Shown here: piece by piece, positions 30,781 through 42,567 of the stretch
How positions within the stretch are numbered: position 1 is the stretch's first letter
How the letters are laid out: the number at the start of each line of letters is the position of its first letter
Source of the DNA: Terebella lapidaria
Taxonomy: Eukaryota > Annelida > Polychaeta > Terebellida > Terebellidae
Direction: 5' to 3'
Length of the DNA stretch: 64,000 bases
NCBI GenBank assembly: GCA_949152475.1
Contig: OX424564.1
Span: 25,976,165-26,040,164 of the forward strand
Made by a program: the position numbers and the translations under genes
The notes under the pieces: generated by a model
What the model was told of the DNA's origin: nothing
What the model saw: only the letters and a program-made list of their open reading frames with translations
Databases searched by the model: none

Positions 30781-32590
30781 TAGCTCTCAATGATATTCAT
30801 CTGGGTTTGGAGATTGACAATATCTTTGGACTTCAGATCTATATCGTCTGCATATGTGTTTGAGTTCTGACCTCCGGTCCGATGAGAGCCCCCTGATGAA
30901 GATACTACTTGCTCATGTAGCTGATCTACATAGGTCCCGTAGTTTTATGTAGACATAATTCTGCTTTGTCCGACACCCTGATTGATGGTGAAGGGTTCAC
31001 CGAGATTATCCTGGATTTTAATATGGACATCTGCTTTTTAGAATGTGAGACATATGGATCTAGCTGGATGTGTCCATCTGGAAGAATATAGCTTCCTCAG
31101 CAGACAGCTGTAGTCCACCGCATCAAATGTCTTCTGGACGTCCAGTGTCGCAACATACAGGGATGCATTTGTAATGGCAAGGGAAGCCAAGGCTGGGACA
31201 GGGCTCTCGTAAAACTGTATTGTGGAGATGCCTGGATGAGTCCGGGTTCAGCAAGGCAAACAGCATGACATTGTGCTCGAGGGGCTTCGCCAGGATCGGC
31301 GTGATGGTGAAGCCCCTGAAGTTAATTAAGCTCAGCTTATTCTTTCCTTTTTTATGTTGTATGATGATGTAGGCAGCCATCAGGTTTTCTCGACAGATCC
31401 CTCCCTGCTATGAATACCGTATTGGTCCTAATAGTGGCAGGTGTCACTATAGTAGAGCGCCCCTTTCTTTTCCCCCTTGATGTTCGATCTTTGTAACCCT
31501 GTAGTTCACTCCATATTTTTCTAGTAAACTATTGGAGTGTTTCAATCTATATATCTCAGTTATTTGAATTACAATAAAGGGGATTGAAGGCTAGGGGTAT
31601 ATTATACAGTGATTTTCTCAAATTTGACTTCAAGTTTGACCTCGTTTTTGCGCACGCTGCTGCAGGAGGTCTTGCATTGGCTCACCGTGCTACTATTGGG
31701 ACCAATACGGTAAGATGATGTAAAGGAGGTTACTATGTTGTAGGAAGATTTCATCGCAGGCCATCTCCAAGTGCTCAGTTCTGTCCTATTGTTGGGTGCA
31801 TAAAGGGCCTTTGCAACTTCTCATTGGTCAATGGGAATTAAATTTACGAGATTGTTCGTGGCCATCCAGCATTAGTTCATGGTCAAGCTTCAAAGATAGT
31901 ATTCAGTCAGAGCTTGTGGTTGGAGTGATCAAATTACTAAAGTGATTTGACCATTCTTCATGGATTTCATTCCTGTTTGTGATTAGTTTTCCATTTACCG
32001 ATACTAGCAGTTCTGAAGCAGCTGAGGAGGGAGTAGCTGGCTGTTTCTGAATGAGTTTATTGAGTAGCTTTGTGTTTCTTAAAGTGGCTTGAGTGACGTC
32101 TTTGCACAACTTCGAGCAGTTTTCGGTATTTGTTTGTCGTTGAGAGTGACAGAATAGCTTCTTTGCGAGGAGACGATCCTCCTGTAGTGCTCCCGAGCCA
32201 CATTTAGGTAATAGGCCGTCACGCCGCCATGCACGGAGGGTTACTCAGTTGACAGCCACTGCCTCCAAGACAGCACATTACATGTGTATATGCACTGCTT
32301 TTAGGGGAGCTGTGGTATGCCAGTATCAGAGAAGGCCTATCCCTGTTATCTATGGGATGGATCGTGGCACAGGTGAACTCTCCACTCAAACCTACCATCT
32401 GGCGTAGGCACTTGTTGGAAACTTGCCATTATTTTTATACCACTTCTATAACTTTCGATCTTTTCTGTTGAAGCCGCCAATGATGATGATGTTATATAGA
32501 GGCATGTTCTGTCTATGATGTTTTCTAGAATTTCCAGGTCATCATCAAATCATTCTGAAGATTGGTTTCCCCAAAACAGAATGTACACGT
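30781..32590 (-). pseudogene. LINE ORF2 remnant (endonuclease to reverse transcriptase)
   Basis: Read from right to left: an endonuclease piece with IIIIGGFN (near 32475), a linker resembling LINE ORF2 (SYSVTLNDKQIP, then KLLNKLIQKQPATPSSAASE at 32060-32000), then RT motifs FRGFTITPILAKPLEH (about 31335-31288), YVATLDVQKTFDAVDY (about 31170-31115) and YADDID (30854-30837). The order and motifs fit a Jockey/CR1-like non-LTR retrotransposon. Several frameshifts and stops break it, and a 294-bp MITE is inserted at 31417. Dead copy. The LINE end at 14711 is a different fragment. Confidence 0.8.
31417..31710. mobile_element. MITE with CCGTATTGGTCC ends, TA target, inside the LINE
   Basis: Inverted ends CCGTATTGGTCC(T/C)AATAGT of about 20 bp, flanked by TA at 31415-31416 and 31711-31712. 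LINE coding sequence resumes on both sides. No coding capacity. Confidence 0.8.
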
Positions 32591-32630
32591 TGATTAGGCA
32601 GAGCCACGGGGTGATGTATTTTTGACGATG

Positions 32631-32778
32631 GGCAGGATTGCTTCATTGCCATGGGCTCTCTCCACTCATGGGCACTCAGACAGGCAGGTAATTGTTTGGG
32701 AGGAGGCAGGATTGCTTCATTGCTATGGGCTCTCTCCACTCATGGGCACTCAAACAGGCAGGTAATTATTTGGGAGGA
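32631..32778. repeat. Two tandem copies of a 74-bp unit
   Basis: ggcaggattgcttcattgcc starts both units, with only a few differences between them. Lies just outside the recognisable LINE endonuclease part. Confidence 0.9.
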
Positions 32779-33514
32779 ACTTGTGAGTTGGCGGGCATAT
32801 TATTCACGCCAAAACATCTAAAAAAAAACACCTGATGTTACACAAGTTTATAACCATCCACAAGAACTGAGATGCATCAATCCAAACTTCGGCAGTGGCC
32901 ACCTTGGATGTTAACATCTGCACATTATCACAGCTACAGGGAGTTGCTTGTTGTGAAATTTTAAACAGTGTATTCCTATGAGCTATTACTTACCGAAATT
33001 GACATGAAAATTCCAGACCAGTAGCTAATAACATGAATGATGTGCCAAGTTGCAAAAAAAGTGTGACTTATTCATGAATTGTAACACTCTGCGCGCATTC
33101 AATTTTGTTTTCTAATTTCAACGTAAATGTGAATGTCATATCAATTTTGGCAGCGATGTTTGACTTCCCATAGGCAAGTTCTGCACTAGATCACGAGCAA
33201 AGAAGTTTTGTTTTGTATGCCATATTTCAGTGTTGTAAAGTAATGTTGTTTTCGAAGTAAAAACTTCACGATTTTTGGCGGTCATCTTGGATTTTTGCCA
33301 TTGTGAATTTTTGAAAAACTTTAAATACATTTATTCCAAAGACATTGCATATCTGCCGATATTTCTCATGGGTTTTGTGAAAATAGGTTGATTTATTGGA
33401 ACCCTACATCATAATTTTTGTCCGAAACGTCGATTTTCAAACATGCAAAAATTAGAAGGGGGTGGGTCCACATTTGGCGTGGTAACGCCGTTAAGCTACC
33501 AGATCCAGAGGACT
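32779..33514. other. Intergenic, no gene recognised
   Basis: 33430-33514 still shows weak similarity (inverted) to the sequence following 29995. Confidence 0.4.
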
Positions 33515-33620
33515 TTCATGCACAAACGTGATCTAGGGATATATAGCGTTCAAAAAATTATAGTGGGCATTAGCCCCCAAGTGGTACCGACCACCCCCTC
33601 TGGCCCATACACTAATATAT
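33515..33620 (-). repeat. Dispersed repeat, copy 2, upstream of lectin gene D
   Basis: Inverted relative of 29886-29995 with gatctaggga, agtgggcatta, aagtggtacc and ggcccatacacta. It ends about 100 bp before the gene D ATG. Confidence 0.75.
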
Positions 33621-33717
33621 TCGTCAACATATATCTCCATGGTTGAGACATTAACACTTTCAGTTGGAACCAGTTGGCAAACGTTTCAGTGAAGCACTTA
33701 TACACTGGTGATACAGC

Positions 33718-34710
33718 GTGATGAAAGTCAAAATGGACGGATGCATAATCCATTCAGTTTTGGTAATGTTACTGGTCACCAGACTAACTTTGTCCATACA
33801 GTGCATCCCACGTCAAACATACTTTGAGATGCCAAACACTGGCTACAGTGGAACCCATCTAACAAAACATTCACACAATGTCGGGTACAAAGCTTGTCGA
33901 CGAGAGTGTGATTTGTACGTGGAATGCCTGGCTTTCACCCTGGAAAAGTCATCTGGGGCCTGTGAGATTTTGACAGGTCCAGCCAGCTCACATCGTGCAC
34001 ACTTGGCTGACGAGGGTGGAACATCATACTTTTGTAAGTCATTACTTCACACTATGCGTATCAATTTTTGTGGAACTTTTCTTGTATCCATGTATTAAAT
34101 CTTTATCATTTCAGGGACATGTCCTAAAGGTATGGTTGGGAATGATGCAAACAACCACTGCTACATTCTTGATCCCAATAAAGAAAGTTTTGATGGTGCA
34201 ATGACGTCATGCAGTCAGTTTTATCCTGGAGCTCACCTGGCTGATGTAGATTCCAAGGCGGAAGAATTGTTCATTGAGAGCATCTATGACTACCTGAGTG
34301 AGTGACACTAAGTTAAAAGTATCCCTTAATTGGCGGATATAATCCATAGCTTGACTTCCTTGTTTATATCGTTATTGACACGAACGAACACATTATTCTT
34401 TTGTAATAAAACAATTGATGCTACATGAAAGTTACTCCGTTTCACGTTCTTATTTTGCTCATGCATATATGTTGCGTTTGATAATGCAGAGTTTCCTGTA
34501 CGTTTGGCTGGAAAACGAAAGAATCCAGACAACCAATATGAATTTTTCTGGATGACAACTGGAGCCATCGTCACATATAGTAACTGGAGAGCTACGCAAC
34601 CAAACAACGGAAACAGCGGTGCTGATTGTATCATAAAAATTGCAGCATGGAATGGAAAATGGAATGACGGATCATGTTCCAATGGGTTTCATTTCGTCTG
34701 TGAATTATGA
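33718..34710 (+). CDS. Secreted PAN/apple + C-type lectin protein, gene D (3 exons)
   Basis: Predicted 239-residue secreted protein on the opposite strand to A-C. Exons 33718-34033 (316 bp), 34115-34297 (183 bp) and 34490-34710 (221 bp); introns are 81 and 192 bp, phase 1, with gtaagt/gtgagt donors and ttcag/tgcag acceptors. Signal peptide about 1-25 (hydrophobic VLVMLLVTRLTLS), PAN/apple about 28-105 (CRRECDLYVECLAF), C-type lectin domain about 107-239 (ends FVCEL). Unlike B and C it keeps calcium/sugar-site motifs, QPN (203-205) and WND (224-226), so carbohydrate binding is plausible. It starts at the first ATG; MDG at codon 5 is an alternative. It stands alone 21 kb from gene C. No TATA box was identified; the repeat at 33515 abuts its 5' flank. 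Confidence 0.9.
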
Positions 34711-36310
34711 ATGGTGAAATTATTTCACTTTACATAGGGTACCATTAACAGTTGGGAGTCCAACGGGAACAAGCTAATTTAGCTCACAAAATAAGTATCA
34801 GCTTGATTTTGTGTGTGTGTGAGTTAATGCACGTATATTATTAGTACATTTCCGTCAAATTGCTATGTTTCATTGTGTGGACACTTATATCTTTAACAAT
34901 TGTATTTTAAATCGTGTACAACGTATCAAATTAGTAGTTTCAATAATATTTGTATGCATCAACATATTACCATCAATAGTATTTTGATAATGACAATCAA
35001 TAACCTGAAATGAAACATTGTAATATATACAAAGTCCAATTACACATTCTATCCGAAGACACAGTTGTTCCTGTTGTACACCTGTGTACAACTGCCTAAC
35101 AACTATTAAACTATTCAAAAGTCTGTACATAATGCACGAAACACCCGTAACCGAAAGATCACTGAAGTTAAAGTGGCATAATAGGTATTCTGTGTGAATC
35201 AGTCAATAGCCCCTGGTCCGTCCGTGTAGCTCAGTCCGTGTAGCTCCTGGACAGTCCAAAATTGTCAGTGCCCAGACAGATTTTTCTTAATTTGACACGC
35301 AAAAGTTTTGGAATACCTTTGCACGAAACCATTCCCCTGCGGTATCATGAAAATAAAAAAAAAATGGAATAATACACAGTTTAAATTTTCGTAACTCAAT
35401 TATGTGAGGCTTATTATTCTAGTGGAATCCCAAGTGTTCAATTTAAGCCTTTTATGTTACAAATAACGATCTTAAAAGAAATTTCATTTCTGTGTTACCA
35501 ATACTGTAAACAATTAGTTCACACTGAGCTTATTTTTGGTATGTTCAAACTTCACTACATGGTCACGAAGGCGTATTTTAAAGGATGTAATTGTCTATAT
35601 CATCGAATATATGCTAGTCACTTGATCTATAACTAAATCAAGAAAACAGATTAAGCTCATTTAAACAAAGCAAGCGGTATAACATAAATGAGTGACCCGG
35701 GTTGTGCATTCAATTGTGCTGCCCAGATCAAGCTTATCCCTTAAGTACATTATTTTTTGTATGTACTCATAACATGGACATAGTGTCCCAATAAAAAGGT
35801 AAATGAAGACATTTAATTATGGAATTCTGGGGCTCTTTTTATAGGACACATCTATGCATACATATAATAATAAAGCTGGATATCATAACTCGGAAAGTCA
35901 GATATATCGGGGAAAAAAAACAATAACATTTGAGTATACAAAATGATTGCTTATGTGACTCTAGGTTCGGAAAAACTGAAGACGGTGTGCTCTTTTCCAT
36001 TTATTACATCGTACTCGTATACATACACACAGAACTACAAACACATATAAAAAACAACAGTCATATCTTGCACATGCATACATATTGCGGAATGATCATT
36101 GTCCATGGTCTCTAGCATTATAGCATATCGATACTTGATATATTTCCTATTTTTTAGTCTCAAAATAAGGTTGTACCAATTCACTAGCTGTATTGTTGAA
36201 GGACCACACTAATATGTCAGCTTCTCTAGTAATTTATAAACCATTGATTGGTGATCACCCTGAGCAGTAAAGGATTGTGATTATCGAAGTGCCCAGCTAG
36301 TCTCTAAACT
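34711..36310. other. Intergenic, no gene recognised
   Basis: AT-rich sequence without repeats or frames I can support. The 3' end of gene D must lie at its left; no clear AATAAA close to the stop. Confidence 0.4.
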
Positions 36311-36311
36311 A

Positions 36312-36907
36312 CGGAGCCGTATTGCTGCCAATGGAGAAATTTTTTTAACTCAAAATTTCAAGATAATAACTCGAAATTTCGAGATAATAACTCAAAATTT
36401 CGAGATAATAACTCAAAATGAACTAAAAGTTACGGAATAAATCATATATAGTAATATCTCAAAATTTCGAGTTAATTTCTCGAAATTTCGAGTTTTTATC
36501 TCGAAATTTTGAGTTACTATCTCGAAATTTTGAGTTACTATCTCGAAATTTTGGAATGGAAAGTTCGACTTACTATCTCAAATTTTCGAGGTAATATCTT
36601 GAAATTTTGACTTAATATCTCAAAAGTTTATAAGATTATAAGTCCAAATTTGGAGATATTATCTCTAAATTTTGAGATATTAACTCGAAATTTTGAGTTA
36701 TTAACTCAAAATTTTGAGAGAAAAAAATTTCAGGCCTGGCAGCAATACGCTCCCGTAATCTTGAGTTATTATCTAGAAATTTTGAGTTACTATCTCGAAA
36801 TTTTGAGTTATTATCTCAAAATTTTGAGTCATTATCTCGAAATTTTGAGTTATTATCTCGAAATTTTGAGTTCAATAAATTTCTCCCTTGGCAGCAATAC
36901 GGCTCCG
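36312..36907. mobile_element. Foldback MITE with CTCGAAATTTTGAG minisatellite interior
   Basis: Inverted ends CGGAGCCGTATTGCTGCCAA of about 40 bp, flanked by TA (36310-36311 and 36908-36909). The interior consists of about 20 degenerate units of 17-18 bp around ctcgaaattttgagttatta, left units largely inverted relative to right ones. An internal copy of the terminus (ggcagcaatacgctcccgta, about 36739-36757) shows that it is a compound of two elements or was internally duplicated. It shares the CGGAGCC end and the ATTTCGAG theme with the element at 16101. Confidence 0.85.
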
Positions 36908-36940
36908 TACTAAACTGCTGCCACAAGGGTATGTTTTATA

Positions 36941-37305
36941 TGGAATTCTCATTACGAACCGCGAGCTGCGACCTGCGTACTGCGACCTGCGAGCTAATAT
37001 AGAAACGAGAAATGATCGTATATGGCTTATTCTGTAGTAAACCATTGTTTAATACGGAAAATGTATGTATACCTACCAATATGTTGTATTTTGTTGCAGT
37101 TTGTAGGCCTAATGCGAGTTCGCAGGTCGCAGTTCGTACCTCGCAGGTCGCAGTTTTACCTCGCTGGTCGCAGTTTTACCTCGCAGATCGCAGTTTTCAC
37201 CTCGCAGGTCGCAGTTATAGCTCGCAGGTCACATGTCTGTATCAGTTTATAGCTCGCAGCTCGCAGTACGCAGGTCGCAGCTCGCGGTTCGTAATGGGAA
37301 TTCCA
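36941..37305. mobile_element. Foldback element built of CTCGCAGGTCGCAG units
   Basis: Inverted ends TGGAATTCTCATTACGAACC of about 60 bp flanked by TA (36939-36940, 37306-37307). Both the ends and the interior carry a unit of about 20 bp (tcgcaggtcgcagttttacc), ordered in opposite directions on the two sides. It lies only 31 bp from the previous element. Confidence 0.8.
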
Positions 37306-37307
37306 TA

Positions 37308-38570
37308 GTTTTACCAAGACTTATAGCTGCCTTCAAGAAATTATAAGGACGTCATCATGATCTGGTTGATAAACACACCAAATCCATGACTGCCATGCAA
37401 CTAGATCTATTTTCATGTTAATTTTGAGAAATTCATGACGGGTGCCACTAGTGGGACAGGAAATGCTCACTCTTTCCGGAACACCTTATTTCACCTCCTA
37501 ATGTTTTTATTGTATTTTTGTTGTTGCGGGGAGGGGGGGGGGGTCCATGAGTTTCCTTGTCATTATTGTTTTCTCTCACTTCGTATGCCTGATAAGACTT
37601 TTTGTCCCGCCATGAGATCACAGTCATATATAATGACGTGATGAGGTGCATAAGTATATACCAACACTGGTGCTCTACACCATAGCCTGGTTATGTGGCC
37701 AAAATTTCATCCACGTGATACACTTCGGCTGTTGATAATGTAATTGGTGCTGTTTCGGTGGCCTTGATGTTATTCAGCTCCACCGAAACATGCCTTTCGG
37801 GTCCACCGAAACACTGAGGAAATAGTATATGACAAAGGCATAATCATAATCAACACGGACAAACTTTATAAATATATATTCATTTGTAGATATAACATTG
37901 TAAGTATACCGTGTTTTGTGTTTTTAGGCACATGCACTCAAACTCTAATATGTGCTTATACTAGAGTATATGCGCATGTGCTTATATGCGGGAAAACTAA
38001 TATTTAGCGGGAACGTCAGTAATAATCAAGTATGAGCACAGGTAATCACAACATCAACGATGTAAATCAAGTTAGTGTAAATCGAATATACTAACGTGTG
38101 TCAAATTAGTGCACCTCCTAACTGTACTATTAAAGACAGCAGCAGGTAGACGTTGCACACCCATGATTTATATGACACAAGTCACGTCAGCCTATATCTG
38201 AACTTTGATGGCAGCTTCGAACATTTTTTTTTCAGAAGTTGAAATAAATTATATTATCAATATACTGATTAAACTATTTCAGAAATAAGGGAAAAAAAAC
38301 ACAATTCAATAAATGCAGTGTTTCTAATCTCAAATTAAATGGGGAGTTCTAAAACTGGGGACGATGTATTGCGCATATATTCAAATATAAGCGCATGCGC
38401 TTGTAATCGGGAAAGATAAGACGTAAAAGCCGTAAAGATGCAATATTTTGCGTATAAGGGCATGCGCATGAAAGCGCATAAATACGGTAAATATAGTAGT
38501 TAAACAAAACAGGCAACTTGACTTAGGCTACAGAAAGACTGCGAAAACGTACAGACACAGCGAAGATATT
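37308..38570. other. Intergenic, no gene recognised
   Basis: Holds a G-run (37529-37543), an inverted pair tgtttcggtgg / ccaccgaaaca (about 37750-37800), and two stretches rich in gcgcatgcgc motifs (37960-38000, 38370-38490) that may be ends of a decayed element. Confidence 0.4.
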
Positions 38571-41037
38571 CAGCATATATTATTTCCTCTATATTTTCAC
38601 AATTGATTGCTAAGCTGTAAAGTCGAAAATAACAGAGATATTAACCATGTTTTGCTCTGACCTTGAAAATAAGGAAAAAAGTCAACTTCAAGGTCATGCT
38701 AAAACAGCATATATATTTTCTTATATGTTCACTATCACTGTAGGAACCCTACTACCGTAACGCGGCGTTACGGTAGTACGGGACGATGGCGGTAGGCGAG
38801 TGGTTCGATTGGTTTTTTTGAGATTATCGTTTATAGAACACATATCACTCTTCTCCGATGGTGTGTTTTGATGCCTCTTGAAGTTTCGCATCTATTGTCG
38901 TATTGTTTTGTGGGAATATTGCTCTTAATTAGTCAGAAAATGGGAAATGGAGATCAAGTGAATACTACGGTAACGTCAGATCAGTAGCTGCGGGGTACTA
39001 CCGTAACGCCAAGCATGTACTACCGTAACGTTAACCTTGGTCTCAAATTGGGTCTTTCGTAAAATGTCTTTTGCATCGTTTCAGATAAGAATTTCGTATA
39101 TAAGGAGCTTGCATATACGAAATTGATTTCGAGGTACAATTGTTTTCATATTATACTACTGATACTGTATGGTGTCATGTAAAATGACGAAATGTGGTGT
39201 TTTGGGACGTCTATAACTGAACATATTACACGGGTTGTCGAAGAAGCAAAAAGTGAGCAAGCAAATAAGCAATTTTTTAACATTGAATAATGACATTTTC
39301 GAATGTTACCCTAGCGTAGGAAATTTAGTTGTACTAATTTTATGATAAGGTATGAGTGAGAACATAATATTGACAAGATACCCTTATTTTAACGAAGATA
39401 ATGATATTCTGATTTTTTTCAATGCCATACATTGTTGTCGTATTAATATATAAAATGTTAAGATAAATTTGTGTATTCCGAGCCGTATAATTTACATGTA
39501 TGCAGACGTTGACCGTTGCACAGTATTTTACACACTCGTCTGAGTTAAAAAAGACAATAACGTTCAGAACAAGATTTAATTGGCATCAATTATTAGTATA
39601 GATTCGCACAGTGATATGCATCAGATATGGTCTCTTTTTGACATTTGATTTTTCATCGACGTCTGTGAAATCATATCAAAAGATAATGCATACTATGAAA
39701 GAGTGAATCCTTTTTTTATGCACAATGTTTTGTTTGGTGTCAGTCAAACTTTGAAACGTACGGTATAAGGTAAACTTCAACTTTGAGGTGAACTTGAAGA
39801 TAAGGTAGCCACTGGTCCAACCGCAATGTACCCACGGAAGAACCGCAAAGGTTTCCTCTTAAAACGTTTATACACTGTCCCCCAAAAAAATCATCATCAG
39901 AAGGCTGTAACGATTATTGAATTTCTGTCAGGATATCAGGTATTCTTTAATTTATGAGTAAGTGTCTGGGGTCAAAATCGTACCAGGACCCAAAGTCTTA
40001 AATTCCATTCCAAAGTGAACGGGACACCCTGAATCATTACCAGATTCATCGTCTAGACATCTGAGACTGATGCTAAAATGAGACTCTGAATGATGTTAAA
40101 TAACATGCACTAAAATTCTGTTCGCCGAATGGCTTGTCAACGGGCAGTAATATGTATCCTGATGTATTTTTCACATAGGCTACATATATGCATGACGAAT
40201 TCCGAAACTCTATTGTCCCGATTATGATCATCGATCGACAACAATATTTGAACTATTTATCGATAACGAAAATCCTAAAATATTATTAAAATCCAAGTGT
40301 TACAACATGTTAATTTTTTATATATGCAAGCGTTACGGTAGTACTTGAAATCTGGAAATTGGCGTTACGGTAGTGGGCCGCTAACGTTACGGTAGTAATC
40401 GTCGCATATTTAAAACCGTTTTTTCTCGCAAATCAATCAGATTCACAGTTTAATTATATTGCCACACTATAAAGCGTACCTAGACAATTCGCCTCATGTA
40501 GATGTTATGTGCGAAACCTACCTAATACCCAGTTTATCGTGAAAAAACTTTTCGAAGCTAATAACCTTCCGCCATCGTTTGGACTACCGTAACGTCGCGT
40601 TACGGTAGTAGGGTTCCTACAGTGACTATGAATCCCTAAGCTATAAAGTCGATAATGAGCGAGATATTAGCCATTTTGTTCTCTTGACATTGAAAATGAG
40701 GTCAAAAGTCAGAGTCACCAGTATATTCGGCATATATCATTTACCACATGTTTACTATGGATTCCTAAGCTGTAAAGTTGACAATTGGCGAGATATTAGC
40801 CATTTTGTGCTCTGACCTTGCAAATAGGGTCAGAGGTCAACTTCAAAGTCATGAGAATATTCAGCATATATCATTTCCTATATGTACACAATTGATTCCT
40901 AGGCTGTAAATTTGATAATAATTGAGATATTAGCCGTTTAGTTCTCTGATCTTGAAAATTAGGTTAAAGGTCAAATTCAAGGTCACGAGACCAAATTCAA
41001 GGTCAATAGTATATTCAGCATATATCATTTCCTATTG
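38571..41037. repeat. 134-bp satellite, short array (interrupted)
   Basis: About four units of the same satellite seen at 62-63.6 kb (attcagcatatatcatttcc, gattcctaagctgtaaagtc, gagatattagccattttg, gaccttgaaaat). Units here are more diverged. The array is split by the 1.9-kb element at 38736. Confidence 0.85.
38736..40624. mobile_element. 1.9-kb TIR element with 5-bp target duplication and ACTACCGTAACG motifs
   Basis: Ends CACTGTAGGAACCCTACTAC, inverted repeats of about 57 bp with few mismatches, flanked by ACTAT on both sides (38731-38735, 40625-40629). Satellite units elsewhere show the uninterrupted target (gttcactatgg), confirming the duplication. The termini contain the palindrome ctaccgtaacg-cg-cgttacggtag. 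Further copies of actaccgtaacg lie inside both ends (38965-39030 and 40330-40400), as transposase-binding sites would. No frame above 60 codons, so it is non-autonomous. CAC ends plus a 5-bp duplication suggest the Transib/RAG-like group. Confidence 0.8.
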
Positions 41038-42263
41038 TTACGGACAGTATTTATCCGGACCGTCAGTGCAGGTTAGTACAGCGAGTACCTGATATATGTA
41101 TATATGCGTATATGTAAATTTTGACAAGAAAGGCACCCCATAGGAGCTGCCGTCACCCTGTCGTACATCCGGGCTTCTCGCAATAGGTGCAAAATTTACT
41201 GTCATGCAATATGCGTTACGTCTTCAGATCCCAAAAGTTGTGAATTTAGCATTGTTATTTTACATGTATGTGCATATGGTATCATGCTGTGATAACTTAT
41301 GCACGGTAAAGTGCCCATTTCAGAGCAGATACTTCATGACTTCCTAAAAAAATTAATTTTTCTCCTGAAAGTGAAGACGTAACTATGACGCAATACCAGC
41401 TTTGCTCGATCCTTTTTAAGCAATTAATAATGGTATAAACACAGCAAAAGGCAACAAACTGGTCAATGGGACACAATACAGTTAAGAATATAGGACATGT
41501 TCACGGAAACACAAAGAATGCAATGAATAAGAGCCGTTTGAGAGCAGAAGACGTAACAGGACACAAATTGTTACTTCGAACCAGCAATGCGATGTATTCA
41601 TGCTCACCAACAACCTACAAGTCACTTTCATGAGTAGTACATCTAAAGGAGAAGTTAACTTGAATAATTGGTTGCATATACATGTGAAGAACCAGCAATA
41701 TGTACAATTAAAAATATTTGTGTCTCCGTTACGTCTTGAAAGGACACCTAAACTGTGTTGAGCAGGATCGGCCGTCGTTCGCACAATGAAGGAGTGACAA
41801 AATGTGATGTGTCCTTATGTAAATATCAAACCTGTATGTTTGACAGTTTATTGCTTGAGTTGTTTTATCACTAAAGAAGTACAGTACTGTATACAAGGTG
41901 TACCAAAAACAAGTCACGTAGCTCATTGATGTTATTTTCATGAATATTAAGATTTTACTCACGCTTTCTTTGATTTGATTAGCAAATTATGCCAACACAT
42001 GTGAAATTTCTTTCAAACTGGCGAAGTATGGACGTAATTATGTTCCTCGTTTCATTTTTCACACTCTCAGTGTGTTGTTAAAAACATCAAGTCAATGGCC
42101 AATCATCATTTGGTGTAAGATGTAACCGTGTCTTCATAACAAAATTGAAATATTATAATACAAAATGGCGGGAATTGCAGTTGCCATTTTGATGCATTGA
42201 CTGTACTTTCTACAGGTGAGTCATTTCGTACATTAATTACATATTATATCTGATTCAAGATAT
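41038..42263. other. Intergenic, no gene recognised
   Basis: 42170-42232 resembles 46797-46860 (ttgccattttga, gactgta.tttctacag). The minus frame at 41482-41784 (100 codons) shows no motif. Confidence 0.4.
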
Positions 42264-42567
42264 GAAGGGACAGGTCGTGTACATATAAGAGAAGGCAAGA
42301 ACACGAAGGGATAGGTCGGAAATATATATGAGAGAAGGCAATAACACGAAGGGACAGGTCGGGTACATATAAAAAAGGGCAAGAACACGAAGGGACAGGT
42401 CGGGTACGTATAAGAGAGGGCAAGAACATGGAGAGACAGGTCGGGTTGAAATAAGAGAGGGCAAGAACACGGAAGGGACGGGTCGGGTACATGTTGGAGA
42501 GAGCAGGACAACAAAGGGACAGGTCGGATATATAGAGGATAGTACAAGAGCTCGAAGGGATAGGTTC
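42264..42567. repeat. 41-bp minisatellite, 7.5 units
   Basis: Unit of the form aagggacaggtcgggtacat followed by ataagagagggcaagaacacg. Because 41 is not a multiple of three, the minus strand is open in all three frames with a repeated peptide; these frames are products of the repeat, not genes. Confidence 0.9.
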
